From Dioscorea cayenensis subsp. rotundata (lineage: Eukaryota; Streptophyta; Magnoliopsida; Dioscoreales; Dioscoreaceae), in the NCBI RefSeq assembly GCF_009730915.1, contig NC_052476.1, forward strand, positions 62,001-126,000: 64,000 nucleotides of DNA, read 5' to 3'. A program made the translations under genes and the position numbers. Each line of letters opens with the position of its first letter. Positions within the stretch are counted from its first letter, which is position 1. The notes beneath the pieces are model-generated. The model was given only the letters and a program-made list of their open reading frames with translations. It ran no database searches and had not been told where the DNA came from. Below, in pieces: positions 46,993 to 59,439 of this stretch.

Positions 46993-49900
46993 CTATAGAA
47001 GATTGTCAAGCTGAGCTTGTAAATCTTGTATTGACACCATGCCAATGGTCTGCATTTCTTCTGAAGAGTATTCCGACTTTACAAGAGACTGCAGCTGCAC
47101 ATGGGCTTCAACAATATTGGTTCTGAAATGTGACAAGACCAGAGGTAAAAATTCAATGCACCACAAAACAAATCAAAACAAAGCAAAGGTGTCCTAATAT
47201 CTTGTAATAATGGCTCCCTACTTAATCGGTTTGAACAAGATCATCCGAGTTGATGGGTTCTGCAGATAAAGCTTCATTTTATTCATCACATTGGGCAAAT
47301 CTTGCTGAATAGCACCACCAACCTGTTCAGGCACCTTTAATGGTTAGCATACATCTGGCTAGGCAATCATATTGGAATGGATTAACAGAACAGACCTTCT
47401 GAATTAGCTCTGCCACTTTATCTGGAGTAGCAAATGCCTGACTTTTAAGTGGCTTCGATAAAAGAGAGTCTGATTTCTGGGCTTGATTGCCTGCAGAAAG
47501 TGCCACCTTCACGGCAGTTACCTACAAACAAAAAGAAAGGCTACTCATCAGCAAATTCATGTGCGTGCGCACATGTATCAGACATCAATATCAGAATGTG
47601 GGAATCTAAAATAAATCCAGTGTTTACTACCAGGCGGAACATTTCACAAGATCAATGTGTATTGCCCTTCTACTACACAGCATATTTAATTACCTTGGTT
47701 ACAAATGATAGCATTGGATCAACGACTAATTTTGTGACTGACATTATGAATTCTTCACAGCTGGTTTTGAGGCTTTTCTCTAATTCCTGGAGAACACGAA
47801 ATGGATGACCACAATCAGTTTTTGAATGGGATCAAAGAATATCATTCTAAAACAACCAGGCAGAACCCATCTTCTCTTTATTTGCTTTTATTTTGTCATA
47901 ACAATTTGAGTCAGGAAACCAAAAGGTGGAGTCAGTTATGGATTTTTATAAAACAAAGGAAGATGGACACAAAGTTAACCATTTATTACCTTTCTGGCAT
48001 CAATCTGACTTTCTAAAACCCGAGGAGAAAACGTTCTAGCCAACGAAGTTGATCGTGACCAGTCAAATAATGAAGCTTGGCCTCTTAGAATTCTTCGAAG
48101 ATGCTCCTGAAAATAACCAAAATTATAATTTTCAAGTGTATGTCAGAGAGACATCGTTAGCTGATATTGGGTCACTCAATAGAAGAAAACTAGATCATAT
48201 ATCATATTAATAACAAGCATCATAAAACTAAGGATGCAAAATGTGATGCTTTTGCATCAAGCTGACAAGCTAATCAATATACATTATATCGATTGAACAC
48301 TAACCAACAAATGGGAGAAATCCAACTCCTTATGTGTAACTGAGAATTCAATATCAAAAGGCGCGATCTGAAATGTGTAACATAGCAAAGTTTTGGTCAA
48401 TTCCCTTCATTCCATTAAATCATCTAATATTTGCACTAATAATTACAACTTGTTACAATAAATAAAATAAATAGATGCTGCCAACCTGTTCCCTTAAAAT
48501 AAGAAAATGCTTGATAAGAAAAAGCTGGCTGTCCATTGAAGATGATCTTTTTGCAATAGATTTGCTTGCATTCTGTAGGTAACATGAAATGAAAGCAGTT
48601 ACTGAATATGCCATACAAAACAATGCCACAGCCCACACCCAATAATACATAGTACAGATTCTCATTGCAATACTGAAGTATGCAATAAATAAAGAAGAGC
48701 TAGCTAAAGGATTTCCTGTATCACTATTTCAAAGACACAATGTCCATCTCTACTGTGTTAGAGATTCTTTCTTGGAACAAAATTTTCATAAACACAAATA
48801 CCAATCAATTCCTCTTTAATAAAAAAAAAATTACCTTAGCATAATGAGAAAAAAACAAAATGATCATCCAAATAGAGTCAAACAAAAGTTGATATTAATG
48901 AGCTTACTAACCTGAATAGATGTTGTGCAAAATTCAACAGCTTCCTGAAGGAGTTTGTAAAAGAAATAAGGCCCATGTGAAATAGAAACTTGATAGCAAT
49001 TTAAACAGGAAAAACAGTTTGACATGTCTAAGTACCTGAGCTAAACCAGTGAAAACAGCTGGCTCTAAACAACGATATAGTTTTGACAGGCATGATATCG
49101 TTTTTTCCAATGGAGGATACCAGCTATTGACAACATCAGATTTGTTATCACCCTGGTTTAATGGAGAAAGTGAAGGTTAATAACATAAAAAAGATGTGTT
49201 TAATTTCCTATTGAAGTCTTTCTTACAAGCACTAAAGTAAACCACAAGAGGAGAAAACTCACAGATTCCTCAGTTGCAGATTGAGCAGCTCGCTCTAGCT
49301 TCGCTGGATAGTCCAGATCTTCATCACCAGGCCGGTAATTTGCAATCTGCCAGATAAAAAAAGAATTACAAAAATAATGAGAATGACAAGAACCATTCTA
49401 ATGCTTGATCCATGTAAATAATTATCCAGGAAAATAGAAGTCACTAGGAAAAGACAGGGCACAAATAAAAATTCAAACAAACAAAAAACATTACCATGCT
49501 TACAGCTTAAAAGCAAATGATGGATAAAAAGATCCAGAAACAATAAGCTTTACCTCATCTCTAATATATGTTCTAGCACAAAATGTCAAACGCTCATGAA
49601 TATCTGCTAGGATTCTAAGTAACGTGGGACGGAGTCCTGCAAGTGATTCACCCCGTCTGCTAAGTTGTTCTCCAATAACTTCAACTTTAAGGATATCAAC
49701 AAGTTCACAGAGCGGATCAAGACTTGCTTCATGTATAATTTTGGGACGTAGAGTATCATACAAATATGTGCACCTGCAAATTCCACCATCACATATAAGA
49801 GATACAATATTTGAACCAGAGGAAGGGGAAAAAAAGGAAATGAATTCCTACAAAAGAAATTAAATTCTTGATTTGGAATGAGCATGCTACAATGATTCCA

Positions 49901-52900
49901 GGTTAATTAGCACTATCAGATCAATATAAAGTTCAAGAGCAGGAGAAATTTTTCATTTTTTATTGTTTAATTTTTTTATTTTCAGTGTTCCTTGCATGTT
50001 ACTGGAAATTAAATATATTTTGAAAATTACAAAACTGCAAGCCTTTAGAAAGCCAACATGACTGACAGAATTTATTTACCATGGAAGTAAGGCTGAGCTA
50101 CTAAATATGCATTACAAGCTGGGTAAAATTAACTTACAAAGGATCTATTAAAGGAGCCAAACTCGAGGAATCAGTTGAAGAAGATGGAAAGAAGTGATCA
50201 AAGAGCTGATGCTCAAGCTGACAAACCTGATGAGTATCATATCATCAGTTTCACATTGCAAAATCATAATCAATAGAACAATCAGGCAGTTAAATCATGA
50301 AAATTATAAAAAATTAAATGTTGAGTTCGCACAGATGGTTGCCAGTTTAAATAATATTAGAAGCAGAGTTCATATATGGAAAGAAAAGCATAAAAGCAAT
50401 TTAAAAAAAGAAAAAGAAAAAGATAAGGGAAGCAACATAGTACACAATTAATTGCTAGACTGTCTTCAAGTTGCCATGTAAAAGGTCTTATAACCGTTTG
50501 TCCCTATCTTACAATTATCTGACACTCTTTTAAACCTACATAGGGCCATGCGTTATTGACATTGGGAGGCCATAACATTATAGTTAAGTCATTCTTTAAA
50601 CTTAAGCAGCAAAAAAAAAACCCACAAAATCTTCTTTTGCATTCCACAAAAACAAAAGTGACAATCTCTTGATATAGTATTGGAGGTTGATATTCATAGG
50701 TATTTGATATTAATTAAATTAAAAGTAGTATGGAGAAAATAGGATGAGAGATCTTGTATGAAATGCGAGTGGCAATGGGCATGTCAGTCTTCAATATCAT
50801 GGCTTCTTGACATTCTATCCCACTGATTGCAATATCAACTAGAACCTTCACAGTGAATCATCTATACGAATAAAGAATTACGATTAAGCACAATTATTTT
50901 AACGAGAGCAGAAATTCTGTCTGAATATAATGTCAGTCAAATGAACTAGACAACCTTTTCTCCATTAACTAGATCCTCCAATAATGATTGTTTACTCATA
51001 AAATAAGAGATGGTCCAAATATTTCCATTTATCATTATATCATAGAACATCAAATAAAAAGAATTGGAATTGGAATCACCTGCATAAGATATGCACATCC
51101 AGAACGACTTAACGAGGGCAATGCCTCTTTTCTTGAAAACTCAGAGATCCTCTGCTGCACTATCCCTTTTATCTAAATATCATTCACACCAAGCTCAGGT
51201 TATGTCAGTGTATTGTTAATAAGATTACTTAAAGAAATGGCCAATCTCACCAACTTACTAGTGATAGTCTCTGCTCACAGTATAACTTGTGGCATTCTGT
51301 AAGAAGTTGTGAATATTCTTTCCTTGATGATCTACTCTCGATTTCTTCCAGCACATTCTTCAACTGCAAAAGATCAAACAGAATCACTAGACGTCGTCAT
51401 TTGGAATCATGTAAACAAGGGGAAGCCAGTGCTAGTTTTTTTTTTTAAGTCTATTTACTCTGTCCAATAACAGCCAACAAAGTTCCTGTTACAAATTTCA
51501 CTGAACTTTCTTGTGTGGTTTCTCATGTTTTCACAACACCAACGGCCCACTCACATACACACAAATGAACAAAACAAAGAAAAGAAACTAAAAAGAAATA
51601 AATGAATTATAAAGAAGCAAAAGTAAAAGTAAAAACACAACCAAACAGAGATGTACCTCACTAGCAGCAGCCTTAAAGCGAACATATATAATAGATGCTT
51701 CAACTCCTTCTGAAACAGTAGTCTTGCTTGAAACACTGCCACGGATAGCAGCTTGCACCTAAAAATGGAGGGGAAAAAAATCCTTTTGATGTCCTTCTCT
51801 CTTCTAGACCCATAATACATAAGAAATGCATAACAAAAAAACATTACCTGGGAAGAGGCACCTTTCAGGACAGAAAGCACATGAGATCGAATTATGCCTA
51901 AAGCTCGAGACTGAATAGAAGAGGAAAAAAGCATCTCATTTAGAGTTTTCAAACTAAAGCTGCACTATTTCTAGACTCTAATGTAAGACAGTAAGTACCT
52001 GGAGTTGTCGGAATTTGACTAAATAAACACCAGATTCTGCATACTGTGGGTTGCTTTCAACGTATCTATTATTACCAACACAATAGGGTAAAACCAGCCA
52101 TTCAAGGAAATTTTTTTAATTTCCTGTAATGAGCAACATATACAGACAGCCATTGAGAAAAGAAAAAAGGACAGAGATAGTCACTTACGAAATACAGTCA
52201 TCAAGTCTTTTCAGCAAAGGGAAAAATTGTTCACTCCCAATAGTCATATTTGAGGAGTAGAAACTCCCAGAAATCTAGATCAAAGAAAACAGAGAGAAAG
52301 TCCTAATGGATTAGCAAACAAAGAGTAAATACTGCTAACAAATGATTCAACAAATGATCAACATAAGAAGCAATCAGTACTTAAAAGCAAGCTTTGGTAA
52401 TTGCTTCAATATTTGTCTAAGAAATGATAAATCGTGGCAATCTTGAGGAAAACAACAAATAATGGACTGCCATCAATTGATTAGCAAAACAGTCAAAAGG
52501 GCTATAGGTCATAGCTCAAACCTTACATTCTCCAATTCATCAAAATAGTTGAGCTTGCTTCGAAGTGCATCTGCAAACTCTATCAATCTTTGTTTCTCTA
52601 ACAACTGCAATGTAAATTTAAAACAACTCAATAAATAACACAACCTGACAAAGATTTGGTGATTGTTCTCCAAGAGTAAGTTATTATTGGGTTTGAGACA
52701 TGAGGAACAAAAAATTCAAAAAGAAAAGTATAGGAATGAAAATCATTATACATGAGTACTTAAAGACTTTAAGAGGATGATATTCCTTTCATTCAGGAAT
52801 GATTACATTCCAGTGCTATAAAGGACATAAGTTCAATAAGATATAGATCTTGCAATACCTATTGACAAACTTTCACAGCATAACCAGGTATGACTTACAC

Positions 52901-54428
52901 AAGATGTAAACGAGTCATGTTGGTATTAGATTTAAAAAACTCTAGAATTTCAATCTATGCTGATTTACTAAATTATTATAGAGCATAAAAACATGGTGGA
53001 AATCATGCATTTTCGCATTATTGATGCATCAGAGCTTTGCCTTGGTGAATTTAAATCAAACTCCAGAAGAAGGCTAATCATCATTTGAGATGTAAATTAT
53101 TTTTTTTATAGAACAGAAGAAAATGAAGAATGAATTTTCATAAACTTTAAGAACTCAAGAACAGTTCACTTAGTCTGCAAGCAATTAATCACTGCCTCAA
53201 GCTTAGTACAATTATAAATGAATTTCAACGGGAAAGATGGACAGAAGTGGCATCCTCAACTAGCAAGTTATCCATTATGAGACATCACATTTCCATGAAT
53301 ACTTAGATTATCTTTCTATGAATGAGAGAATAAATTAGCAAACATGGTTCCAACTAATGGCACCATCAGTTGTGAACCATTTAAAATTCCTTCACAGAGA
53401 ATTAGAAAATTTGATCAAAAAAGAGGTCAACATACTAATCTGTCACAGGCGTCGTGCAAAGTCTTAGTCTTTGTGGTCACATTATGATGCAGCGACTGTA
53501 GTTCATTGAACAAATTGAGGGTGTCATCGACCTACAGAAATCAATGATATATTAAAAACAGCTTAAAAGATGCAGTGATGACAGATTGAAAGAAAACTCA
53601 TCATAACAACCTTGCAGTGCATGAGTATATAAGATAATTAAAAACAACAAACAAATAAGTCACTGAAAATAAATGTTAACCTACCTGCCGAAGGATTCCG
53701 TCACATATCTCAACTCGTTCTACCAACGTATTGACATAAAGACGATATTTTTCTTCTGTCTGCGATGAAAGGAGAGGAAGTGCTCACTCCATAAAAACTA
53801 AGTCAAGTAACTGAAGATGGAAAAGGCCGATAAAAACAGTGGTCGAAGAAATGTCAACCAACCTCGGACTTCATGGCTGATTCTAGATCAGTGAACCATT
53901 TGTAGAACTGCAGATTAGAAAAACGTATAATAAGCCAATAGTTCAAAATTCAAACGCACAAAAACTCAAATCTCGAAGGCTATGGGAAGATATACCTGGT
54001 GGGTATTCACCAAAACCGCATCCACAGTTCCAGATTCCTCCAAATTCGCATCTTTCTCAGAGACCAACACAGCTCCATCCTTTCCCGAGCTCTTCTGCTC
54101 CTGATACCGCACCAAATCAATTATATCAACGGAATGCAAAACTATAGATCCAATAACAAACACTCACGCGATTTCTCACCAGATTCTGGGGAAACGGCCG
54201 CTCGGAGACGGCATGTGCAAGGGCCACGACAGCGGCCTGCTGCTGCTCCGTCAGTGGTGCGTTCTGAGAGATCGGGATCCAGAGAATCAGAATGAGAGTT
54301 CCAATAATAGATCTCGAGAGCAAGGGACTGAAGAAGATTGGGAAGAAGAAGGATACCTGCTCCCATGTGGAGGCAAAGTTGTAGCCCTTGGAGATGGCCC
54401 CGGACTTGGGGAGGGCGCCGGACGCCAT
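46993..54428 (-). CDS. COG3: conserved oligomeric Golgi complex subunit 3, 25 exons, intact
   Basis: COG3 (Sec34 family) belongs to lobe A of the COG tether, which captures retrograde vesicles at Golgi membranes. Minus-strand exons are 54357-54428, 54180-54263, 53996-54100, 53863-53907, 53685-53759, 53436-53531, 52527-52604, 52189-52274, 51999-52065, 51848-51910, 51657-51758, 51259-51363, 51080-51172, 50138-50217, 49554-49773, 49263-49346, 49036-49152, 48912-48944, 48486-48572, 48305-48367, 47990-48106, 47694-47786, 47396-47521, 47222-47322 and 46993-47122. They total 2322 bases, or 773 residues, the usual plant length, with canonical splice sites and no frame break. Recognisable blocks are [18 protein letters not shown] at the start, [33 protein letters not shown], the Golgi-tether helical region, and the end [11 protein letters not shown]...[12 protein letters not shown]. 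Confidence 0.95.
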
Positions 54429-55764
54429 GGATGAAGATCAAGCAACAAGAGAAGGGAAGAGGCGAGGAACTGGGAACAAATGGCAATAGAGAGAGAGAGC
54501 CCGCGAAAGCCTCGGGATCATACTTGATTTTACGATCTCGAGGCAATTGCTGCTGGTACCTTATTTCTTTTAACAATTTTTTAATTTATTATATTAATTA
54601 TAATTATGTTTAATATAAGGTTCACAATTGTTATTATTCTCAAATTTTGGGCATGCATTCCTTTCCTCATAGTTTATACGAGATTTGGGCTTTCTGGATT
54701 CCTTCTTTGGAACTAATCTTATGGGACTGAGATCCATTTTCTGAAATTTATAATTAAAAAGAAATAATAGTAACTTTAAATCAATGTGGTTCAATATTTT
54801 TCAATTATTATTAAAATCATTCATGTGGTTCTCGTTTGGATATCTGCAACTTGAGACTCACACTAATGATTTTAAAGCGACTTGTTCTTAAATTTTAAAC
54901 GCTCACTTGACTTCTTAAGTGTTAGTTGGGCAAACTACACCGGCACATCATCTTTTTAGCCCTCAGTAGAGTGATCCTCCAACTGGCAACAACTAAAGTA
55001 AGCACCTTGATTCTACATAGAGAAGTTTGCATACTTGGTTATTCTTATCTTGAGTATAATTTTTTTTTTTTTAATTTGACTTAAGAATGTATCATTTTTG
55101 ATGACTCTTATGTGCTTAGAAGTTTTTATTTATTTTTTAATGGTTTTGTTTTTTTCAATCATGTCATTGTTTTTGTTTATTTTTGTTCTTTATTTTTATT
55201 TTTGTCTGATGCTTGTTTATACAAATTTTTATTTCAATAAATTTATAATTTATTCATTTTTATTAAAAAATATGTTGTCCTTAATCTTGGTTTTATAAAT
55301 GAGTAAGGAAACAGTAATTAATTAATAGATCTGTATACATATTGATAAAGATAACGTGTGATACGGGACTGAGAAAGTAAATATATTAAATAATAACATA
55401 TTAATTTTTAAAAAAAAACTATAGAAGCAGTAGGTGCCCCGCTTTGCATGTTGCATGTAGGATCACAGGGCAGCGGGCGAAGTGCCACGTTTTCTTAAAC
55501 ATATGTCCACGTGTGGTGGTACAGCGTTAATGTTGCCCGTCCATCCAGTCAGCCAGCGAGCGTTCGTATACCTACCACCAAAAGTAACCTGTGTGAGAAT
55601 ACCAATGCATTCTCATAATGGCCCTGCTAGCAGCTTATGCACCCATTCGCATCTTTCTTCATAATTTGTTTGGATTATATCAAGTCTATACGCCTTAATT
55701 CATTATATTGGCCGTAGGTTCATTATCTTATCAGCATGTATTCAATTCAAGCTGCTATCATAGA

Positions 55765-55807
<43 letters not shown>

Positions 55808-56012
55808 TATATGATCACTCTTTTTGGCTTCTTGGAAGCTATTGGTATGATATATATATTATTACATATTAAAGAGAAAAGCATACAAAGTCAGGTGGAG
55901 GTGCCATCTCGTCAATTGATTATGTGATCATCCCCATCCATGCCACCACACAGGCCTCTCTTTCATGGAAAACCATCTCCAATTTCAGCAGACCCCATGT
56001 CCTCTGCTGCTC

Positions 56013-56053
<41 letters not shown>

Positions 56054-56241
56054 CAGCATCTCCTGATCTTGCCATCTATGCACCTCTCCATCGATCGCTT
56101 CAATTACAAGCCTCGGACATCTTCTTCTTCTTCTTCTTGCTCATTCTTATCATATGTATGAACCAATCAAATTAAAATCTATAATATTATTCTAGTACCA
56201 CAAGCTCCTCATTATTATTCTCTATTGATTATATATTTGTC
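54429..56241. other. divergent upstream region of COG3 and the At1g01500-like gene
   Basis: The first 130 bases are the COG3 leader. A decayed LINE-like tail may lie near 55090-55270 (ATAATTTATTCA). A G-box-like CCACGTGTGG is at 55507-55516. Long (TA)n microsatellites occupy about 55769-55802 and 56018-56052. No gene was seen. Confidence 0.45.
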
Positions 56242-57248
56242 ATGGCCATGGGGGTGGATACCTATATGCCAGACCCCTTGATATCAAGCCACAAAGTCTT
56301 CAACCATCAGAGACTCAACAAAACCACCACAAAAGCGTTTGAGATCAAAGTAATCTATGTTAGGATCATCAGCACTGAGTGCATGGGCTGCAACATGGAA
56401 ATCAAATTCCCACCAACCAGGGACTCCTCTACCAAGTTTCAAGTGAATGGCTCTGAAATAGTACTCCAAAGCAATGATGGTTTCTCCATGACCTTGAACA
56501 AGAACAGGGTTGACACTGTGATGGCCGAGTCCACCTATGTGAGCACTAACACCATAGGGTTTTGTGGGTCTCTTCTCTGTTTTGAGATCAGGGTGAAGGG
56601 GTTGTTGTTCCCTGTGCTTGTTGGAGTGGTGAAGAAGAGGGGGAGAAGAAGAGATGCAGGATGCATGTGGGTGATGGAATGCAGGGATGGTGTTGCTCTT
56701 GATCACGGAGGCCTGGTTGATGTTTCCTTTGCAGGTAGAAGCAAGGGAAAGCCTTTTCTCTTGAATGGAATCATGGACTTGAGCAAGTCTCGTTTGAGTT
56801 ACATTCCTGAATCTGCTGAAACTGGCACTGATCATAATGATCCCAAGGTAGATGTTATTCCTATATATTTTCCTTTATTAAACCATCATTCACCCACAAA
56901 TACATAAAGATACATAATATCTAATAGTCTCTGTTGTTAAAACACATATATATACATCATAGATTTTTTGCAGCCAATTATACCAATCATGGAGCTATGC
57001 CTCGCAGGAGTTGGAAGAGAAGGGAACTGATGATGGTCTAAGAAATGTTGGAAATATTGGAGAGGTGGATGATAGATGATGATGATGATGATGATGATGA
57101 AGGGGAGTTAGCTTGGTTGAATGCAGGGGTGGGAGTGGGCATGGGATTTGGTGTAGGTGTGTCTTTCGGACTTGGGATTGGACTGGGATTACTTCTCATG
57201 ACCAGGACTTACCAGGCTGCAGCTGGACTTTTCAGGAGGTTTTTCTGA
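56242..57248 (+). CDS. At1g01500-like plant protein with glycine-rich C-terminal membrane segment; second exon disrupted
   Basis: This belongs to a plant-specific family often labelled erythronate-4-phosphate dehydrogenase-like. That name is inherited and no dehydrogenase fold is evident. Function is unknown. Exon 1 (56242-56847) encodes about 202 residues: PDPLISSHKVFNHQ near the start, AFEIKVIYVRIISTECMGCN, then GFCGSLLCFEIRVKGLLFPV and DLSKSRLSYIPES. After a GTAGAT donor and TTTTTGCAG acceptor (56973), exon 2 starts PIIPIMELCLAG but meets a stop at about 57028. A different frame covers 57008-57070. The family's C-terminus (WLNAGVGVGMGFGVGVSFGL ... RTYQAAAGLFRRFF) lies in a third frame, after a GAT repeat, to the stop at 57246-57248. 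Two base shifts or alternative splicing are needed. The gene may be newly broken or mis-assembled. Confidence 0.7.
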
Positions 57249-57517
57249 CCAAATTAATTGCTCATCTTGGACCTTGTAATCTGAATCTCCATTCCATACA
57301 TGACACCAGCAGATGAAACCTTGAAGCTACTAATTAAGCCTCCTTTTTCCTTAATATATTTGTCTTTTGAATCTCATAATCACTAATTTGGCTTTTTTCA
57401 GGATCCTGTATGAAAAAACCTCACAATTACATTTGACTCCCAATAAATTTTTATTTTAATTCTCCAAAGGAGAGGACTTATTTTAATTTTTCAAGAAGAG
57501 AAAGATTTTTGAAAAAG
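57249..57517. other. 3' flank of the At1g01500-like gene
   Basis: AT-rich; nothing coding was seen. It ends at the A-rich tail of the following minus-strand LINE. Confidence 0.4.
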
Positions 57518-59420
57518 GTGGATAAACCACTTGTTTTAAATAAAAGAGCTGAATACAGAAAATCCACTAGATGTGGATAAAGATAGGAAACAACAAGGAA
57601 AACAATAAAAGATTAACTGGCAAATGGCTACTCCCATCGGTTAGAGCGCAGAGCAGAAGGAGAACCACTAGCTGTGCATCTGCAGTGGGTCCTCCCCTCC
57701 GAGAAAATTTGGACAATTGAAAATGTCCACCGAAGGCACGAGCAACCCAGGTGAAACAAAATTCTCCTCCGATGTGGAACCAAAGCATGCCAAAACAAAG
57801 TTGAGGATATCCGAGTCAACATTCAGCCCACACTTCCCTTTTATAATCATGAAACATCAAAACGACATGCGGATCAACCTCCGGGTGGGCCAACCAACTA
57901 TCCGGGTCCAATGGCCCAATCAAAAGAACCAACACCCAACCCACTTCACTCATCAGAGAAGGCTCCACAAAGACCAAACTGACGAAAACTTCAACAACAA
58001 CTCGGCCCAGCTTTAAACCCGGCCCAAACCCGACTAAAAAAGGAAAGTTCATCCACTCCATCTCCACGTGTTGTACCCCCAAATTTTCAAATTCAAAAAC
58101 CTTAACCAAATAAAGGATGCCACCAGTCATTTGCATCTGAACGCATCTAAGCTTCGAGATCAGTGCGAGCTCCTTCTCCTAATGCACGAAGTAACTTCTC
58201 TCGGGGAATCGCGCCCACATCAGACCAGCAGTCCTACCAACGCAACCACCCTCTCCGGCCATCGTCACCTGAGCAATGCTCGATTGGAGACGCACCCTCC
58301 ATCACCGTTGAGGCATGGTGCCAGCGTCACCGATCGCTCACAAGTCATCACCGGCCCGCCCTTGTGGAAGCGAAGCTCAACCTAGGTATCGCCGACCATC
58401 TCGTGGAAGCCTCTCTCCACTGCTGCCCACGTCCCAGTGGATTGGACCAATGGCCAAGAAGCATCCTTACTGGTTTTAGGCAACTGATCCTCTGCTCGCC
58501 CGGCAGAGAGACACCGGTTATTGGAGTAACCGCGCTGGAACATAGACAAGATAATAGCCCATTGCCCTAACTTCGCCGTCACTGCCGAAGCCATCTCGTC
58601 ATCGTGGAAGCCAAGCTCTATCATCACCGACTATTCCACCGGAGTGTCACTTATCTCAACAAGTTCCACTGTGAGGCTTGCCGTTGATAACCCTTCCTCG
58701 GCGCTAAGCACCGGCCGAAACACTGAAATCACCATCGCCTGGCGCTCACCAACGTCACTGGAGCGAGAGCAAAGCTCCATCGTTCCATGTACACCCAAGT
58801 CACTAGGGTGGGAGCTCGGCTCCACCACCCCGAGATCACTAGTGACACTGGTACGGGAGCCAAACTCCACCGCTCCCAGCCCGAAGTGAGGACGATGCAC
58901 CATTACATCAGTCATCTCCATCGGAGCATCACACATCTCTAAAAGCTCCACGGTGAGACCCGCCGCAGAAATCCCTTCCTCAGTGCCAAGCACCGGCCAA
59001 ATCACCGAAGTCGCCATCGCCTGGCGCACCCCAACGTCACTGGAGCTGGAGCAAAGCTCCACCGGTCCATGAGCACCCAAGTCACTAAGGAGGGAGCACG
59101 GCTCCACCACCCTCGCGATCATTAAAAACATTGAGACGGGAGCCAAGCTCCACCACTCCCAACCCAAATGTGAGGACGAGGCACTACCAAGTCAATCATC
59201 TTCCCCAAGTCAACCGGCACAAGTTGCTCAAACTCAAGGGAAATTGCCGTGTTCCCCGAACGTCGGTTCAAAGAGCGCCGAAAACGCTCCCTCATCTTCC
59301 TCCTCACCGTTAAAGGGCCAAAGGAACTCCCCCTCCTTGGCCTCCACATGCGGATGAGAGGAGGGCACTGGCACGTAAACCGGCCGACCATCAGGATCAA
59401 ACATTAGGCGGTTGTATTGC
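57518..59420 (-). mobile_element. RT-less LINE derivative, sister of 20450-23659
   Basis: The hairpin at 57518-57530 marks the 3' end. The right end (59370-59410) aligns with 23565-23610 of the other RT-less LINE, both with GGCCGACCATCA. ORF1-like sequence on the minus strand contains a block that occurs once at 23205-23360 but twice here (58736-58892 and 59015-59168, about 279 bp apart), each built of shorter repeats of a GGAGCAAAGCTCCACC-type phrase. Frames are broken. No reverse transcriptase, no ORF2 tail and no cyclin segment were seen. A target duplication was not found. Confidence 0.7.
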
Positions 59421-59439
59421 TTTTGTCGCCCTCATGTCA

